From Hyphomicrobiales bacterium (GTDB lineage Bacteria; Pseudomonadota; Alphaproteobacteria; Rhizobiales; Hyphomicrobiaceae): 6,627 bases of DNA. The stretch covers positions 1 through 6,627 of the forward strand of contig JAFKKW010000447.1 of the NCBI GenBank assembly GCA_017304275.1, read 5' to 3'. Position numbers and translations under genes: made by a program. The notes beneath the pieces were generated by a model. That model had not been told where the DNA came from. It worked only from the letters and a program-made list of their open reading frames with translations, and ran no database searches. Below are positions 1 to 6,047 of this stretch, piece after piece (position 1 is the first letter of the stretch; each line of letters begins with the position of its first letter).

Positions 1-1
1 G

Positions 2-406
2 CCCCGGTCGCGCAGGCGGCCGAATAGCCTATCGCGGCGGGGTGGCCCCGCTGCCGCCGAGCTGCAAACGCTCGGTGACGCGATCCAGGGCGACCCCTCT
101 CACGACGGTGCTGCGAAAGCCGTTCCAGGACAGAAGCCGCGCCATCTCGAAACGGTTCTACAGATCCCGGTCTCGGTCAAGGTCGTGCTCGGCTCGGCGA
201 GCATGCCGGTGTCCAGCGTGCTCAAGCTCGGACGCGGCGCGGTCGTGCCGCTCGACCGCAAGGTGGGCGAGCCGGTGGACGTGGTGGTCAACGGGCGCGT
301 GATCGCGCGCGGCGAGGTGGTCGTTCTCGACGAGGACAACTCGCGCTTCGGCGTGTCTCTGACGGAAGTGATCGGGACAGCTCCCGCACCGACGCGCGTC
401 GCCTGA
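2..406 (+). CDS. fliN: Flagellar motor switch protein FliN, C-terminal part (5' end outside window)
   Basis: FliN forms part of the cytoplasmic C ring, which switches rotation and docks the export ATPase complex. The frame is open from the left edge to TGA at 404-406, giving 134 codons. The conserved SpoA/SurP (FliN-type) domain covers about fragment residues 49-128: LETVLQIPVSVKVVLGSA, then LKLGRGAVVPLDRKVGEPV, then VNGRVIARGEVVVLDEDNSRFGVSL. These are the hallmark blocks of FliN C-termini, including the RFGV segment. The part before residue 49 is the usual variable linker and carries no family signature. No start codon is visible, so the gene begins upstream. The first roughly 20 residues in this frame are unusually arginine-rich, whereas the +1 frame there reads APVAQAAE before a TAG, so a frame disruption near 22-30 is possible. 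The domain itself is intact. flhB follows after 68 bases. Identity is confident from the domain; the N-terminal portion is uncertain. Confidence 0.88.
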   Translation, partial: PRSRRRPNSLSRRGGPAAAELQTLGDAIQGDPSHDGAAKAVPGQKPRHLETVLQIPVSVKVVLGSASMPVSSVLKLGRGAVVPLDRKVGEPVDVVVNGRVIARGEVVVLDEDNSRFGVSLTEVIGTAPAPTRVA

Positions 407-474
407 TCCCGAACCGGCGCGCAACGCCGCGCATTCCTCAATCGCCTCACTCTTTCTGAGCAGGTCTCATCTCC

Positions 475-1557
475 ATGGCAGAGGCTCCGGATAGAGAGAG
501 TAAAACAGAAGAGGCGACAGAGAAGAAAGTCAGGGACTCGCTCGACAAGGGCCAGGTTCCTCATTCACGCGAGGCGGCTACGCTGGCGTCGATGCTGGCA
601 ATCCTGACCGCAGTCGTCTTCCTCGTGTCCGACAGCGTCACCAGCCTGAGCTATACGCTCAAGAACTTCATCGACCATCCGGAAGACTTTTTCCTGTCCA
701 ACGGCAACGATGCGACGATGATCCTCTATGCGGTGACGCTCGAAGGCGCGAAGTTCGTCGCGCCGATCGTCATTCTGATGGCCTTTGCCGGCGTTGCCGG
801 ATCCGTGCTCCAGCACCAGCCGCAGTTCGTGTTCGACCGCATCGAGCCCAAGCTCGAGCGCATCTCCGTCATCAAGGGATGGAAGCGCATGTTCGGCCTT
901 AACGGCCAGGTCGAGTTCCTGAAGAACGTGTTCAAGCTCGCCATCGTCGCCATGGCGGGCTACCTCGCGCTCAAGGGCTCCTACATCGACGTGTTCAACG
1001 CCTTGTTCATGGAGCCGAGTGCGACGCCCGGGCTGATGCGGGATCTCGTCGTGCGCTTCCTGTCGGCGGTGGTGGCGGCGACGATGGTTCTGGTTGCCGC
1101 GGACCTTGCCTGGAGTCGCTTCTCGTGGCGTCGCGACCTTCGCATGACGAAGCAGGAGGTCAAGGATGAGCATAAGCAAATCGAAGGCGATCCGCTGATC
1201 AAGATGCGCCTGAGATCGCTGCAGAGGGACCGTGCGCGGCGGCGCATGATCGCTTCAGTGCCGCGGGCGACGCTGATTGTCGCGAATCCGACTCATTATT
1301 CTGTTGCCCTTCGCTATGTGCGCGAGGAAGGCGGCGCACCGATCGTGGTGGCGAAAGGCAAGGACCTTATCGCCCTCAAGATCCGCTTTATCGCCGAGCA
1401 ACATGGAATACCGATCTACGAGGACCGTTCTCTAGCACGTTCGCTCTACGCAAGCGTCGAGGTGGATAAGATGATTCCACCGGAGTTCTACAAGGCCGTC
1501 GCCGGCATCATTCTGTTCCTCGCACAGCGTGGACAGCAAGCCCGGCGGACCATGTGA
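475..1557 (+). CDS. flhB: Flagellar type III export gate protein FlhB
   Basis: FlhB is an inner-membrane component of the flagellar type III export gate. Its cytoplasmic domain switches export from rod/hook to filament substrates after self-cleavage. The 360-residue product has the usual family length and architecture. An acidic/basic N-terminus (DRESKTEEATEKKVRDSLDKGQ, residues 6-27) contains the conserved 'KTEEATxKKxxDxxxKGQVPxSRE' signature. Hydrophobic segments lie at about 37-58, 93-111, 150-167 and 192-212. The cytoplasmic linker DLRMTKQEVKDEHKQIEGDP (221-240) follows. The autocatalytic NPTH motif is at residues 271-274 (nucleotides 1285-1296), followed by YSVALRY and the FlhBC fold through the C-terminus. 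All key elements are present, so the protein should be functional. The ATG at 475 puts the signature at the expected distance; a modest GAGCAGG (458-464) lies 10 bases upstream. The next gene's Shine-Dalgarno overlaps the flhB stop, suggesting a shared transcript. Confidence 0.97.
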   Translation: MAEAPDRESKTEEATEKKVRDSLDKGQVPHSREAATLASMLAILTAVVFLVSDSVTSLSYTLKNFIDHPEDFFLSNGNDATMILYAVTLEGAKFVAPIVILMAFAGVAGSVLQHQPQFVFDRIEPKLERISVIKGWKRMFGLNGQVEFLKNVFKLAIVAMAGYLALKGSYIDVFNALFMEPSATPGLMRDLVVRFLSAVVAATMVLVAADLAWSRFSWRRDLRMTKQEVKDEHKQIEGDPLIKMRLRSLQRDRARRRMIASVPRATLIVANPTHYSVALRYVREEGGAPIVVAKGKDLIALKIRFIAEQHGIPIYEDRSLARSLYASVEVDKMIPPEFYKAVAGIILFLAQRGQQARRTM

Positions 1558-1568
1558 GGATCTAAGAT

Positions 1569-2039
1569 ATGCTGAAGCAGGGCAAAGACTATTCCCGCGA
1601 GCGTGAAAAAGCGCTGGCGGACGGCTTGAGAGACGTTGCCACCGAGCTCAGGCTCATCGATCCTGCGGATTTCATCGCTTACATCCGGACCGAGCAATTC
1701 GGCAACCTGCGTACCCTGGTCAATTCGTCAACCGAGATGTTCTTCAAGCCCGGCACGATCACGTTCGGCCTTTCGGGCGAGGTCGATCTGCCGTGGGGAT
1801 GCGCACCGACCGTCTCGCTCGACATGGAGTTCCACCACCTCAACGTCTCGGCTTATTTCCGGCTCGTCCTGCGCTCGCTGCAGGCCGGCGTCGAGATCAG
1901 CTACGTCTCGTTCGACGGCGGGTCGGAGGATCCGGACAAGAACACGGCGCGGCTGATCGAGGCGATCGAGGAAGCGCGTCTGGTGCCGGTCGCGCGCCGG
2001 AGCCGGCGGCAGACAGAGGAAGGCGCACGCGCCGGGTAG
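1569..2039 (+). CDS. Conserved-looking hypothetical protein downstream of flhB
   Basis: I do not recognise a named family for this 156-residue product. It has no signal peptide or membrane segment, so it is predicted cytoplasmic. The N-terminus is charged (DYSREREKALADGLRDVATELRLID, residues 7-31) and probably helical. A central mixed region (about 54-120) has alternating hydrophobic and polar residues suggesting beta strands: MFFKPGTITFGLSGEVDL, TVSLDMEFHHLNVSAYFRLV, GVEISYVSFDGG. The tail is acidic, then strongly basic (ARRSRRQTEEGARAG). Evidence that it is real: a good GAGGA at 1556-1560, overlapping the flhB TGA and 8 bases from the ATG; coding-like GC bias at third positions; and a well-structured protein sequence. 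It is probably the last gene of the fliN-flhB transcript, since no gene follows on this strand for about 750 bases. A flagellar role is inference from position only. Confidence 0.82.
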   Translation: MLKQGKDYSREREKALADGLRDVATELRLIDPADFIAYIRTEQFGNLRTLVNSSTEMFFKPGTITFGLSGEVDLPWGCAPTVSLDMEFHHLNVSAYFRLVLRSLQAGVEISYVSFDGGSEDPDKNTARLIEAIEEARLVPVARRSRRQTEEGARAG

Positions 2040-2091
2040 GGCTGCCGCGTCCTCTCTTGGGTGCGATATTGCGCCGTCATACCCTGTCGGA

Positions 2092-2116
2092 TGCGACGCG
2101 GCGTTGTGCCGTCGCA
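2092..2116. other. 7-bp hairpin downstream of the fliN-flhB block
   Basis: TGCGACG (2092-2098) and CGTCGCA (2110-2116) form a perfect 7-bp stem around an 11-base loop, 52 bases after the stop of the unknown gene. There is no T run on either side, so it is not a standard intrinsic terminator. It could be a transcript 3'-end stabilising structure or an eroded repeat, or it could arise by chance in GC-rich DNA. Confidence 0.35.
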
Positions 2117-2154
2117 CGAGGATCCTGTGGGCGTAGTGTGTGTGGAAGCTGGCG

Positions 2155-2180
2155 TGGATCCCGGCCTTCGCCGGGATGAC
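2155..2180 (+). repeat. REP-like palindromic repeat, copy 1
   Basis: ATCCCGGC (2158-2165) and GCCGGGAT (2170-2177) form a perfect 8-bp stem around a CTTC loop, flanked by TGG and GAC. The reverse strand translates as DVIPAKAGIHA, a well-known spurious peptide produced by a dispersed intergenic repeat in many proteobacterial genomes. This identifies the element as a genomic repeat, not a gene. It lies in the gap between the fliN-flhB block and usg and pairs with a diverged, oppositely oriented copy at 2216-2239. The copy number in this genome cannot be seen from one window. Confidence 0.8.
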
Positions 2181-2215
2181 GTCGAAAGAGGGCAAACGGC
2201 GTCTGCATCGCCAAC

Positions 2216-2239
2216 GTCATGCCGACGAAGGTCGGCACC
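2216..2239 (-). repeat. REP-like palindromic repeat, copy 2, inverted and diverged
   Basis: TGCCGAC (2220-2226) and GTCGGCA (2231-2237) form a 7-bp stem around a GAAG loop. Read on the minus strand, the element runs TGG-TGCCGAC-CTTC-GTCGGCA-TGAC and aligns along its whole length with copy 1, including the same CTTC loop and the flanking TGG and TGAC. The differences are one missing base plus paired changes in the stem that keep base pairing. Together with copy 1 it forms a head-to-head pair separated by about 35 bases. Recognition rests on the alignment made by eye. Confidence 0.6.
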
Positions 2240-2288
2240 AACGCAGGTTTCCGCCTGCTCGACGTCGCATAGGTGCAACCAACCCTCG

Positions 2289-2321
2289 AAAAGGACTCGT
2301 CGCGCGCTTCGCGCCAGTCCT
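2289..2321 (-). terminator. Putative intrinsic terminator of usg
   Basis: On the minus strand, AGGACT and AGTCCT (2321-2316 with 2297-2292) enclose an inner GCGC-GAAGC-GCGC hairpin, and the structure runs straight into TTTT (2292-2289). It begins about 14 bases after the usg stop, the expected place for a terminator. The U tract is short and the stem has a bulge, so efficiency is uncertain. A competing stem, CTTCGC (2307-2312) with GCGAAG (2325-2330), overlaps it. Confidence 0.55.
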
Positions 2322-2334
2322 GCGGCGAAGGTCG

Positions 2335-2610
2335 TCAGTGCAGCTTGAGCTCGGCGCCGACGAGGCGCAGCTCGCGTGGCTTGATCAGTCCGGCGTGCGC
2401 GACAAGCACCTGGTGCAGCTTGCCCTCAAGGTTCCGCGACCAGAAATCGAGGAACGCCTTCAATTTCGGAAAGCGCGGATGAAGATCGTAGTCCTGCCAG
2501 ATGTAGCTCTGCATGAGCGAGGGATGGTCGGGCAGGCGATAGATGATCTCGGCGGTGGTCAAGCTGTAGCCCGCAAGCATGCGGACAAAATCTGTGTCGG
2601 CTGTGCTCAA
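2335..2610 (-). CDS. usg: Usg family protein
   Basis: The product contains the full Usg-like signature: DFVRMLAGYSLTTAEIIYRLPDHP, SLMQSYIWQDYDL, FPKLKAFLDFWSRNLEG and HQVLVAHAGLIKPREL. Usg is a small, soluble alphaproteobacterial protein named for a gene upstream of trp genes. It has been annotated as possibly linked to phosphoribosylanthranilate isomerase, but its function is not established. I place the start at TTG 2610, giving 91 residues, the usual size. GGAG (2620-2617) sits 6 bases upstream, an excellent Shine-Dalgarno spacing. An in-frame TTG at 2631 would add seven residues, but its GAGGA is almost adjacent to the codon and an in-frame TGA lies just upstream. ATG at residue 11 of the chosen form would cut into the conserved region. 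The gene stands alone here, opposite in strand to the flagellar genes, with its own likely promoter and terminator. Confidence 0.9.
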   Translation of the reverse strand: MSTADTDFVRMLAGYSLTTAEIIYRLPDHPSLMQSYIWQDYDLHPRFPKLKAFLDFWSRNLEGKLHQVLVAHAGLIKPRELRLVGAELKLH

Positions 2611-2616
2611 GGTCGG

Positions 2617-2620
2617 CTCC
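2617..2620 (-). promoter_or_regulatory. Shine-Dalgarno that decides the usg start
   Basis: GGAG on the minus strand lies 6 bases before TTG 2610. It favours this codon over TTG 2631, where the only purine-rich stretch is too close to the start. Confidence 0.55.
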
Positions 2621-2644
2621 GGATGTTGCAATCCTCACGATATG

Positions 2645-2672
2645 AATGTAACTGAGCCGTTCGTAATTTCAA
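2645..2672 (-). promoter_or_regulatory. Candidate sigma70-type promoter for usg
   Basis: On the minus strand, TTGAAA (2672-2667; 5 of 6 to the -35 consensus) is followed after 16 bases by TACATT (2650-2645; 4 of 6 to the -10 consensus). Transcription would start near 2638, about 28 bases before the usg start codon. The surrounding 2640-2700 segment is the most AT-rich stretch of the window, as expected for a promoter region. An inverted repeat, GTAAT-N6-ATTAC (2663-2678), overlaps the -35 and could be an operator. These are matches by eye and could be fortuitous in AT-rich DNA. Confidence 0.35.
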
Positions 2673-2786
2673 TATTACCCATTTGAATCATATATTTAGC
2701 AGCAGCCATCTCGGTTTGCTAACAGTATGACTGGCGCGTGTGCATCGCTTCTTCCTAGATTGCCTAATGCGTGATCGGAGACCGGG

Positions 2787-3425
2787 ATGCTGAGCGCAGC
2801 GCTGACCAGCTTCACGACATTCTTCGCGACGGTGGGGCCGCTCGAAGCGGCGGTGATCCTGGCGGCGCTGACGCCCGGCATGTCGCAAGCGGATCGCCGC
2901 GCCATCAGCGTGAGGGCGACGGCGATCGCGACGGTTCTTCTGCTTGGTGCGACGATTGCAGGCGGCGCGCTGCTGCGGCAACTCGGTGTCTCCATACCGG
3001 CACTGCAGACGGCGGGCGGAATCATCCTGCTCGTGATTGCGCTCGACATGGTGTTCGCCAAGCCGACGAGCGCTTTCAAGCTGACGCCGTCCGAGGGTGC
3101 GGAGGCGCAGCGCAAGGACGATCTCGCCGTCTTTCCGCTGGCGACGCCGCTGCTGGCCGGTCCCGGCGCCATGAGTGCGGGCATCCTGCTCGCGGCCAAC
3201 GGCCATGGTGATCCGCTACAACTCGCTGCCACTGTCGGTGCGCTGCTGGCAGTGATGGCGTTGACGCTCGTCTTCCTGATCGGTGCGCATCAGCTCACGC
3301 GCTTCATCGGCGTCACGGCGCAGCGGGTGCTGATGCGCGTGTTCGGCATTCTTCTGGCAGCGATCGCGGTGCAGGCGCTGTTCAACGGCATCGGCGCGAG
3401 CGGCCTGATCGGCCGCGTTGCGTGA
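2787..3425 (+). CDS. MarC family (UPF0056) integral membrane protein
   Basis: This 212-residue, strongly hydrophobic protein matches the MarC/YhgN/YchE family in length and motifs. The N-terminal TFFATVGPLEAAVILAALTPG (residues 11-31) corresponds to the family's 'F...NP.G..P.F..LT' segment, and FPLATPLLAGPGAMSAGIL (116-134) is the most diagnostic block. About six membrane segments are visible: 5-29, 44-65, 69-90, 116-137, 147-167 and 183-205. A charged cytoplasmic or periplasmic loop lies between the third and fourth (91-113, QRKDD). The biochemical function of the family is unknown; its old link to multiple antibiotic resistance was withdrawn, so it should not be read as a resistance gene. 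ATG 2787 has GGAG at 2777-2780 with 6-base spacing. It is divergent from usg and ends 143 bases before flgB, so it may or may not share a transcript with the flagellar operon. Confidence 0.93.
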   Translation: MLSAALTSFTTFFATVGPLEAAVILAALTPGMSQADRRAISVRATAIATVLLLGATIAGGALLRQLGVSIPALQTAGGIILLVIALDMVFAKPTSAFKLTPSEGAEAQRKDDLAVFPLATPLLAGPGAMSAGILLAANGHGDPLQLAATVGALLAVMALTLVFLIGAHQLTRFIGVTAQRVLMRVFGILLAAIAVQALFNGIGASGLIGRVA

Positions 3426-3568
3426 GCACGCTTCCGGTGATCCGGCGTTAACACTTTCACACGGCGTTGCTTTTTCGCCTCCTTGGGGTCGTCGGAGCGG
3501 CCGATCACAAGGTTCGGACAAGGCTATAGACCTACAACCGACGGGAGCATTCTGGAGCTTGCGCTTCC
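3426..3568. other. Intergenic region before the flgB operon, probable promoter location
   Basis: These 143 bases separate the MarC-family gene from flgB and are the only sizeable gap upstream of the flagellar rod operon, so its promoter is expected here. I see a GTTAAC half-site at 3447-3452 resembling one arm of a CtrA box, but no second arm at the right spacing. There is no GG-N10-GC sigma54 element around the TTGC at 3467. No specific promoter is called. Confidence 0.35.
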
Positions 3569-3949
3569 ATGGAACCCGTCAATTTCTTTTCGCTCGCCTC
3601 GCAGCAGAACCGCTGGCTCACCGTGCGCCAGTCGGCGGTGGCGCAGAACGTCGCGAACGTGAACACGCCGGGCTACAAGGCCGTCGACGTGGAGCCGTTC
3701 GAAGCGGTTCTGAACTCGACGGGTGTCGAGATGCGCAAGACGCAGGCGTCGCACCTGAGCCCGGTGAGCGGGGCGGGCAGCGACGCGGAGACCGAAGAAA
3801 ACGCCAAGTGGCAGGTCGTCCATTCCGGCAACAGCGTCAGCCTCGAGGAGCAGATGCTCAAGGCGGGCGAAGTGTCGGGCGCCTATGCGCGCAACACGGG
3901 CGTGATGAAGACGTTCCATCGCATGCTGCTGGCATCGTCGCGAGGGTAA
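3569..3949 (+). CDS. flgB: Flagellar basal-body rod protein FlgB
   Basis: FlgB is a proximal rod subunit, exported through the flagellar type III gate and assembled next to FliE and FlgC in the periplasm. The 126-residue product has the family's normal size. The rod/hook N-terminal signature is at residues 21-36 (QSAVAQNVANVNTPGY), followed by KAVDVEPFEAVL (37-48). The central segment (about 50-90) is the variable region. The C-terminal helix, VSLEEQMLKAGEVSGAYARNTGVMKTFHRMLLASS (90-124), is the conserved D0-forming end. There is no Sec signal peptide, as expected. ATG 3569 gives the standard N-terminus; GGAG at 3554-3557 lies 11 bases upstream, a slightly long spacing that may mean weak initiation. 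It is the first gene of the operon, and flgC starts 3 bases after its stop. Confidence 0.97.
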   Translation: MEPVNFFSLASQQNRWLTVRQSAVAQNVANVNTPGYKAVDVEPFEAVLNSTGVEMRKTQASHLSPVSGAGSDAETEENAKWQVVHSGNSVSLEEQMLKAGEVSGAYARNTGVMKTFHRMLLASSRG

Positions 3950-3952
3950 TCC

Positions 3953-4372
3953 ATGATCGATCCGATCAAAGTTGCAATGCAAGTGGCGTCCTCGGGACTC
4001 GAGGCGCAGTCGCGGCGCATGCTGGTCGTGTCCGAGAACCTGGCCAATGCGCAGACGACCGGAAATACTCCCGGCGCGCAGCCGTACACGCGCAAGACGG
4101 TGAGCTTCGAATCCGTTCTCGACGACATCTCGGGCGCGAATCTCGTCAAGGTCGACCGCGTCGATATCGACAAGAAGCCTTTCCGTGTCGAATACGATCC
4201 CGGCCATCCAGCGGCGGATGCCGACGGCAACGTGAAGCTGCCGAACGTGGACATGCTGGTCGAGCTCGCGGACATGCGGGAATCGAACCGGTCGTATGAA
4301 GCCAATCTGCAGATCATCAAGCAGGCGCGCTCCCTCTCCTCGATGACCATCGATCTTCTGAGGACCTCGTGA
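3953..4372 (+). CDS. flgC: Flagellar basal-body rod protein FlgC
   Basis: FlgC is a proximal rod protein exported by the flagellar type III system. The 139-residue product is of family length. The N-terminal rod signature reads SSGLEAQSRRMLVVSENLANAQTTGNTPGAQPY (residues 13-45); the TTGNTPG insertion is typical of alphaproteobacterial FlgC. YTRKTVSFESVLDD (45-58) follows. The C-terminus, LPNVDMLVELADMRESNRSYEANLQIIKQARSLSSMTIDLL (97-136), contains the characteristic 'NV....E..DM....RSYEAN' block. ATG 3953 is preceded by GAGGG (3942-3946) inside the last codons of flgB, 6 bases away, so initiation is likely coupled to flgB translation. Its stop TGA overlaps the fliE start by one base. Confidence 0.97.
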   Translation: MIDPIKVAMQVASSGLEAQSRRMLVVSENLANAQTTGNTPGAQPYTRKTVSFESVLDDISGANLVKVDRVDIDKKPFRVEYDPGHPAADADGNVKLPNVDMLVELADMRESNRSYEANLQIIKQARSLSSMTIDLLRTS

Positions 4373-4710
4373 TGCTCGATGCGATCAGCAAGCTTTCGCC
4401 ATCCGGCGTCGGCGGAGTCAATAACGCGCAGGGACTTGCGCAGCCGACGCCTGCCGCGACCATCCCCAATCCCGTCCAGACCGAGCCGCTGCCCACCGAT
4501 TTCGGGACGGTGCTCGGGCGCATGACGCTCGAAGCCATCAGCACGCTCAAGCAGGGCGAGGAGACGGCTGTCGCGGGCGTGCGCGGGCAGGCCACGACGC
4601 AGCAGGTCGTGGAGGCGGTCATGGCTTCGGAGCAGACGCTGCAAGCCTCCATCGCAATCCGCGACAAGGTCGTATCCGCGTATCTCGAAATCAGCCGCAT
4701 GACCATCTAG
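4372..4710 (+). CDS. fliE: Flagellar hook-basal body complex protein FliE
   Basis: FliE is a small protein that joins the MS ring/export gate to the proximal rod and is the first rod substrate exported. The 112-residue product has the usual layout: a poorly conserved N-terminus rich in Gly, Pro and Ala (about residues 10-40), then the conserved C-terminal helical half. The latter includes FGTVLGRMTLEAISTLKQGEETA (44-66) and VVEAVMASEQTLQASIAIRDKVVSAYLEISRMTI (79-112), where the 'V..A...S..Q...IRDKVV.AYQEI..M.I' pattern is diagnostic. I chose ATG 4372 over the in-frame GTG 4369 because GAGGA (4360-4364) lies 7 bases from the ATG but only 4 from the GTG. The TGATG junction with flgC implies translational coupling. 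Confidence 0.96.
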   Translation: MLDAISKLSPSGVGGVNNAQGLAQPTPAATIPNPVQTEPLPTDFGTVLGRMTLEAISTLKQGEETAVAGVRGQATTQQVVEAVMASEQTLQASIAIRDKVVSAYLEISRMTI

Positions 4711-4732
4711 CGGCGCCAGTCAGGACAGGTCC

Positions 4733-5521
<789 letters not shown>

Positions 5522-5534
5522 GTGTGGGAGCGTG

Positions 5535-6047
5535 ATGGTGATGGCGCGCGGACAGAGGCCCGTCAAACTGAAGCCGCGGGGCCTTCTCGCGCGGATGGCG
5601 CGCGCCTTGCTCGGCGCGGCGCTGATCGGCTCTGCGCCGTCGATCGCATTCGCGGCCGATCTGGTGTTTCCGGTGCCGCGCGTCACCATCTATCCGGGCG
5701 AGATCATCACCGAAGGCATGCTCATCGAGAAGGCGTTCCGCGGGCGGGACTACGAGCGGCCCGGCCTTCTCACGTCGCGTCAGGGACTGGTCGGCAAGGT
5801 GGCGCGATCGACCTTGCTGCCGCAGGTGCCCGTCTCTACCACCGGCGTCCGCGAGCCTTATACCGTGCAGCAGGGACAGCCTGCCGTCGTGATCTTCAAA
5901 TCCGGCACGCTCATCATCTCGGCGACGGCCGTCTCGCTTCAATCGGGATCGGCGGGCGATATCATAAGCCTGCGCAACACCGACAGCGGCACCACGATCC
6001 GCGGCACGGTGCAGGCCGACGGCAGCGTGCGCGTGGGGGTGCCATGA
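5535..6047 (+). CDS. flgA: Flagellar P-ring assembly chaperone FlgA
   Basis: FlgA is a periplasmic chaperone needed for polymerisation of FlgI into the P ring. The 170-residue product begins with a positively charged n-region (residues 1-23), a hydrophobic stretch (ALLGAALIGSAPSIAFA, 24-40) and a plausible signal-peptidase site after AFA, leaving ADLVFPVPRV as the mature start. An SAF-like domain spans about 45-108: VTIYPGEIITEGMLIEKAF and LVGKVARSTLLPQVPVS. The FlgA C-terminal block is 113-170 (GQPAVVIFKSGTLIISATAVSLQSGSAGDIISLRN and GTTIRGTVQADGSVRV). It is shorter than enterobacterial FlgA. The start is ambiguous: GTG 5532, ATG 5535 and ATG 5541 are all in frame. I prefer ATG 5535 or 5541, with GGAG at 5527-5530 serving either. 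The unusually long basic n-region slightly favours 5541. The stop overlaps the flgI start (ATGA). Confidence 0.93.
   Translation: MVMARGQRPVKLKPRGLLARMARALLGAALIGSAPSIAFAADLVFPVPRVTIYPGEIITEGMLIEKAFRGRDYERPGLLTSRQGLVGKVARSTLLPQVPVSTTGVREPYTVQQGQPAVVIFKSGTLIISATAVSLQSGSAGDIISLRNTDSGTTIRGTVQADGSVRVGVP

Noticed and set aside
407..474. GC-rich inverted segments between fliN and flhB as a terminator
   Set aside because: The arms are short GCGC repeats without a T tract, and the gap is small. Co-transcription of fliN and flhB is more likely.
1728..2195. Long minus-strand open frame containing VIPAKAGIHA
   Set aside because: It is the reverse of the unknown gene after flhB plus the translated REP-like repeat. 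The VIPAKAGI peptide is a known artefact of the repeat, not a protein signature.
2140..2655. Plus-strand open frame of 171 residues across the intergenic region and usg
   Set aside because: It begins inside the REP-like element and then runs antisense to the clearly recognisable usg gene. No domain or good ribosome binding site supports it.
2688..3232. Two long minus-strand open frames opposite the MarC-family gene
   Set aside because: They are Arg/Ala/Ser-rich shadows of a GC-rich gene. The plus strand carries a complete membrane-protein family signature.
2787..3425. MarC-family gene as an antibiotic-resistance determinant
   Set aside because: The family name is historical. Its members are membrane proteins of unknown function, and nothing in the context indicates resistance.
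3447..3471. Possible CtrA box (GTTAAC) or sigma54 promoter (TTGC) upstream of flgB
   Set aside because: Only one TTAA arm exists, with no second arm 7 bases away, and there is no GG at the -24 position relative to the TTGC. Neither motif is complete.
3418..4299. 293-residue plus-strand open frame overlapping flgB and flgC
   Set aside because: Composition is Arg/Gly-rich with no family motif, and it is out of frame with flgB and flgC, which are unambiguous.
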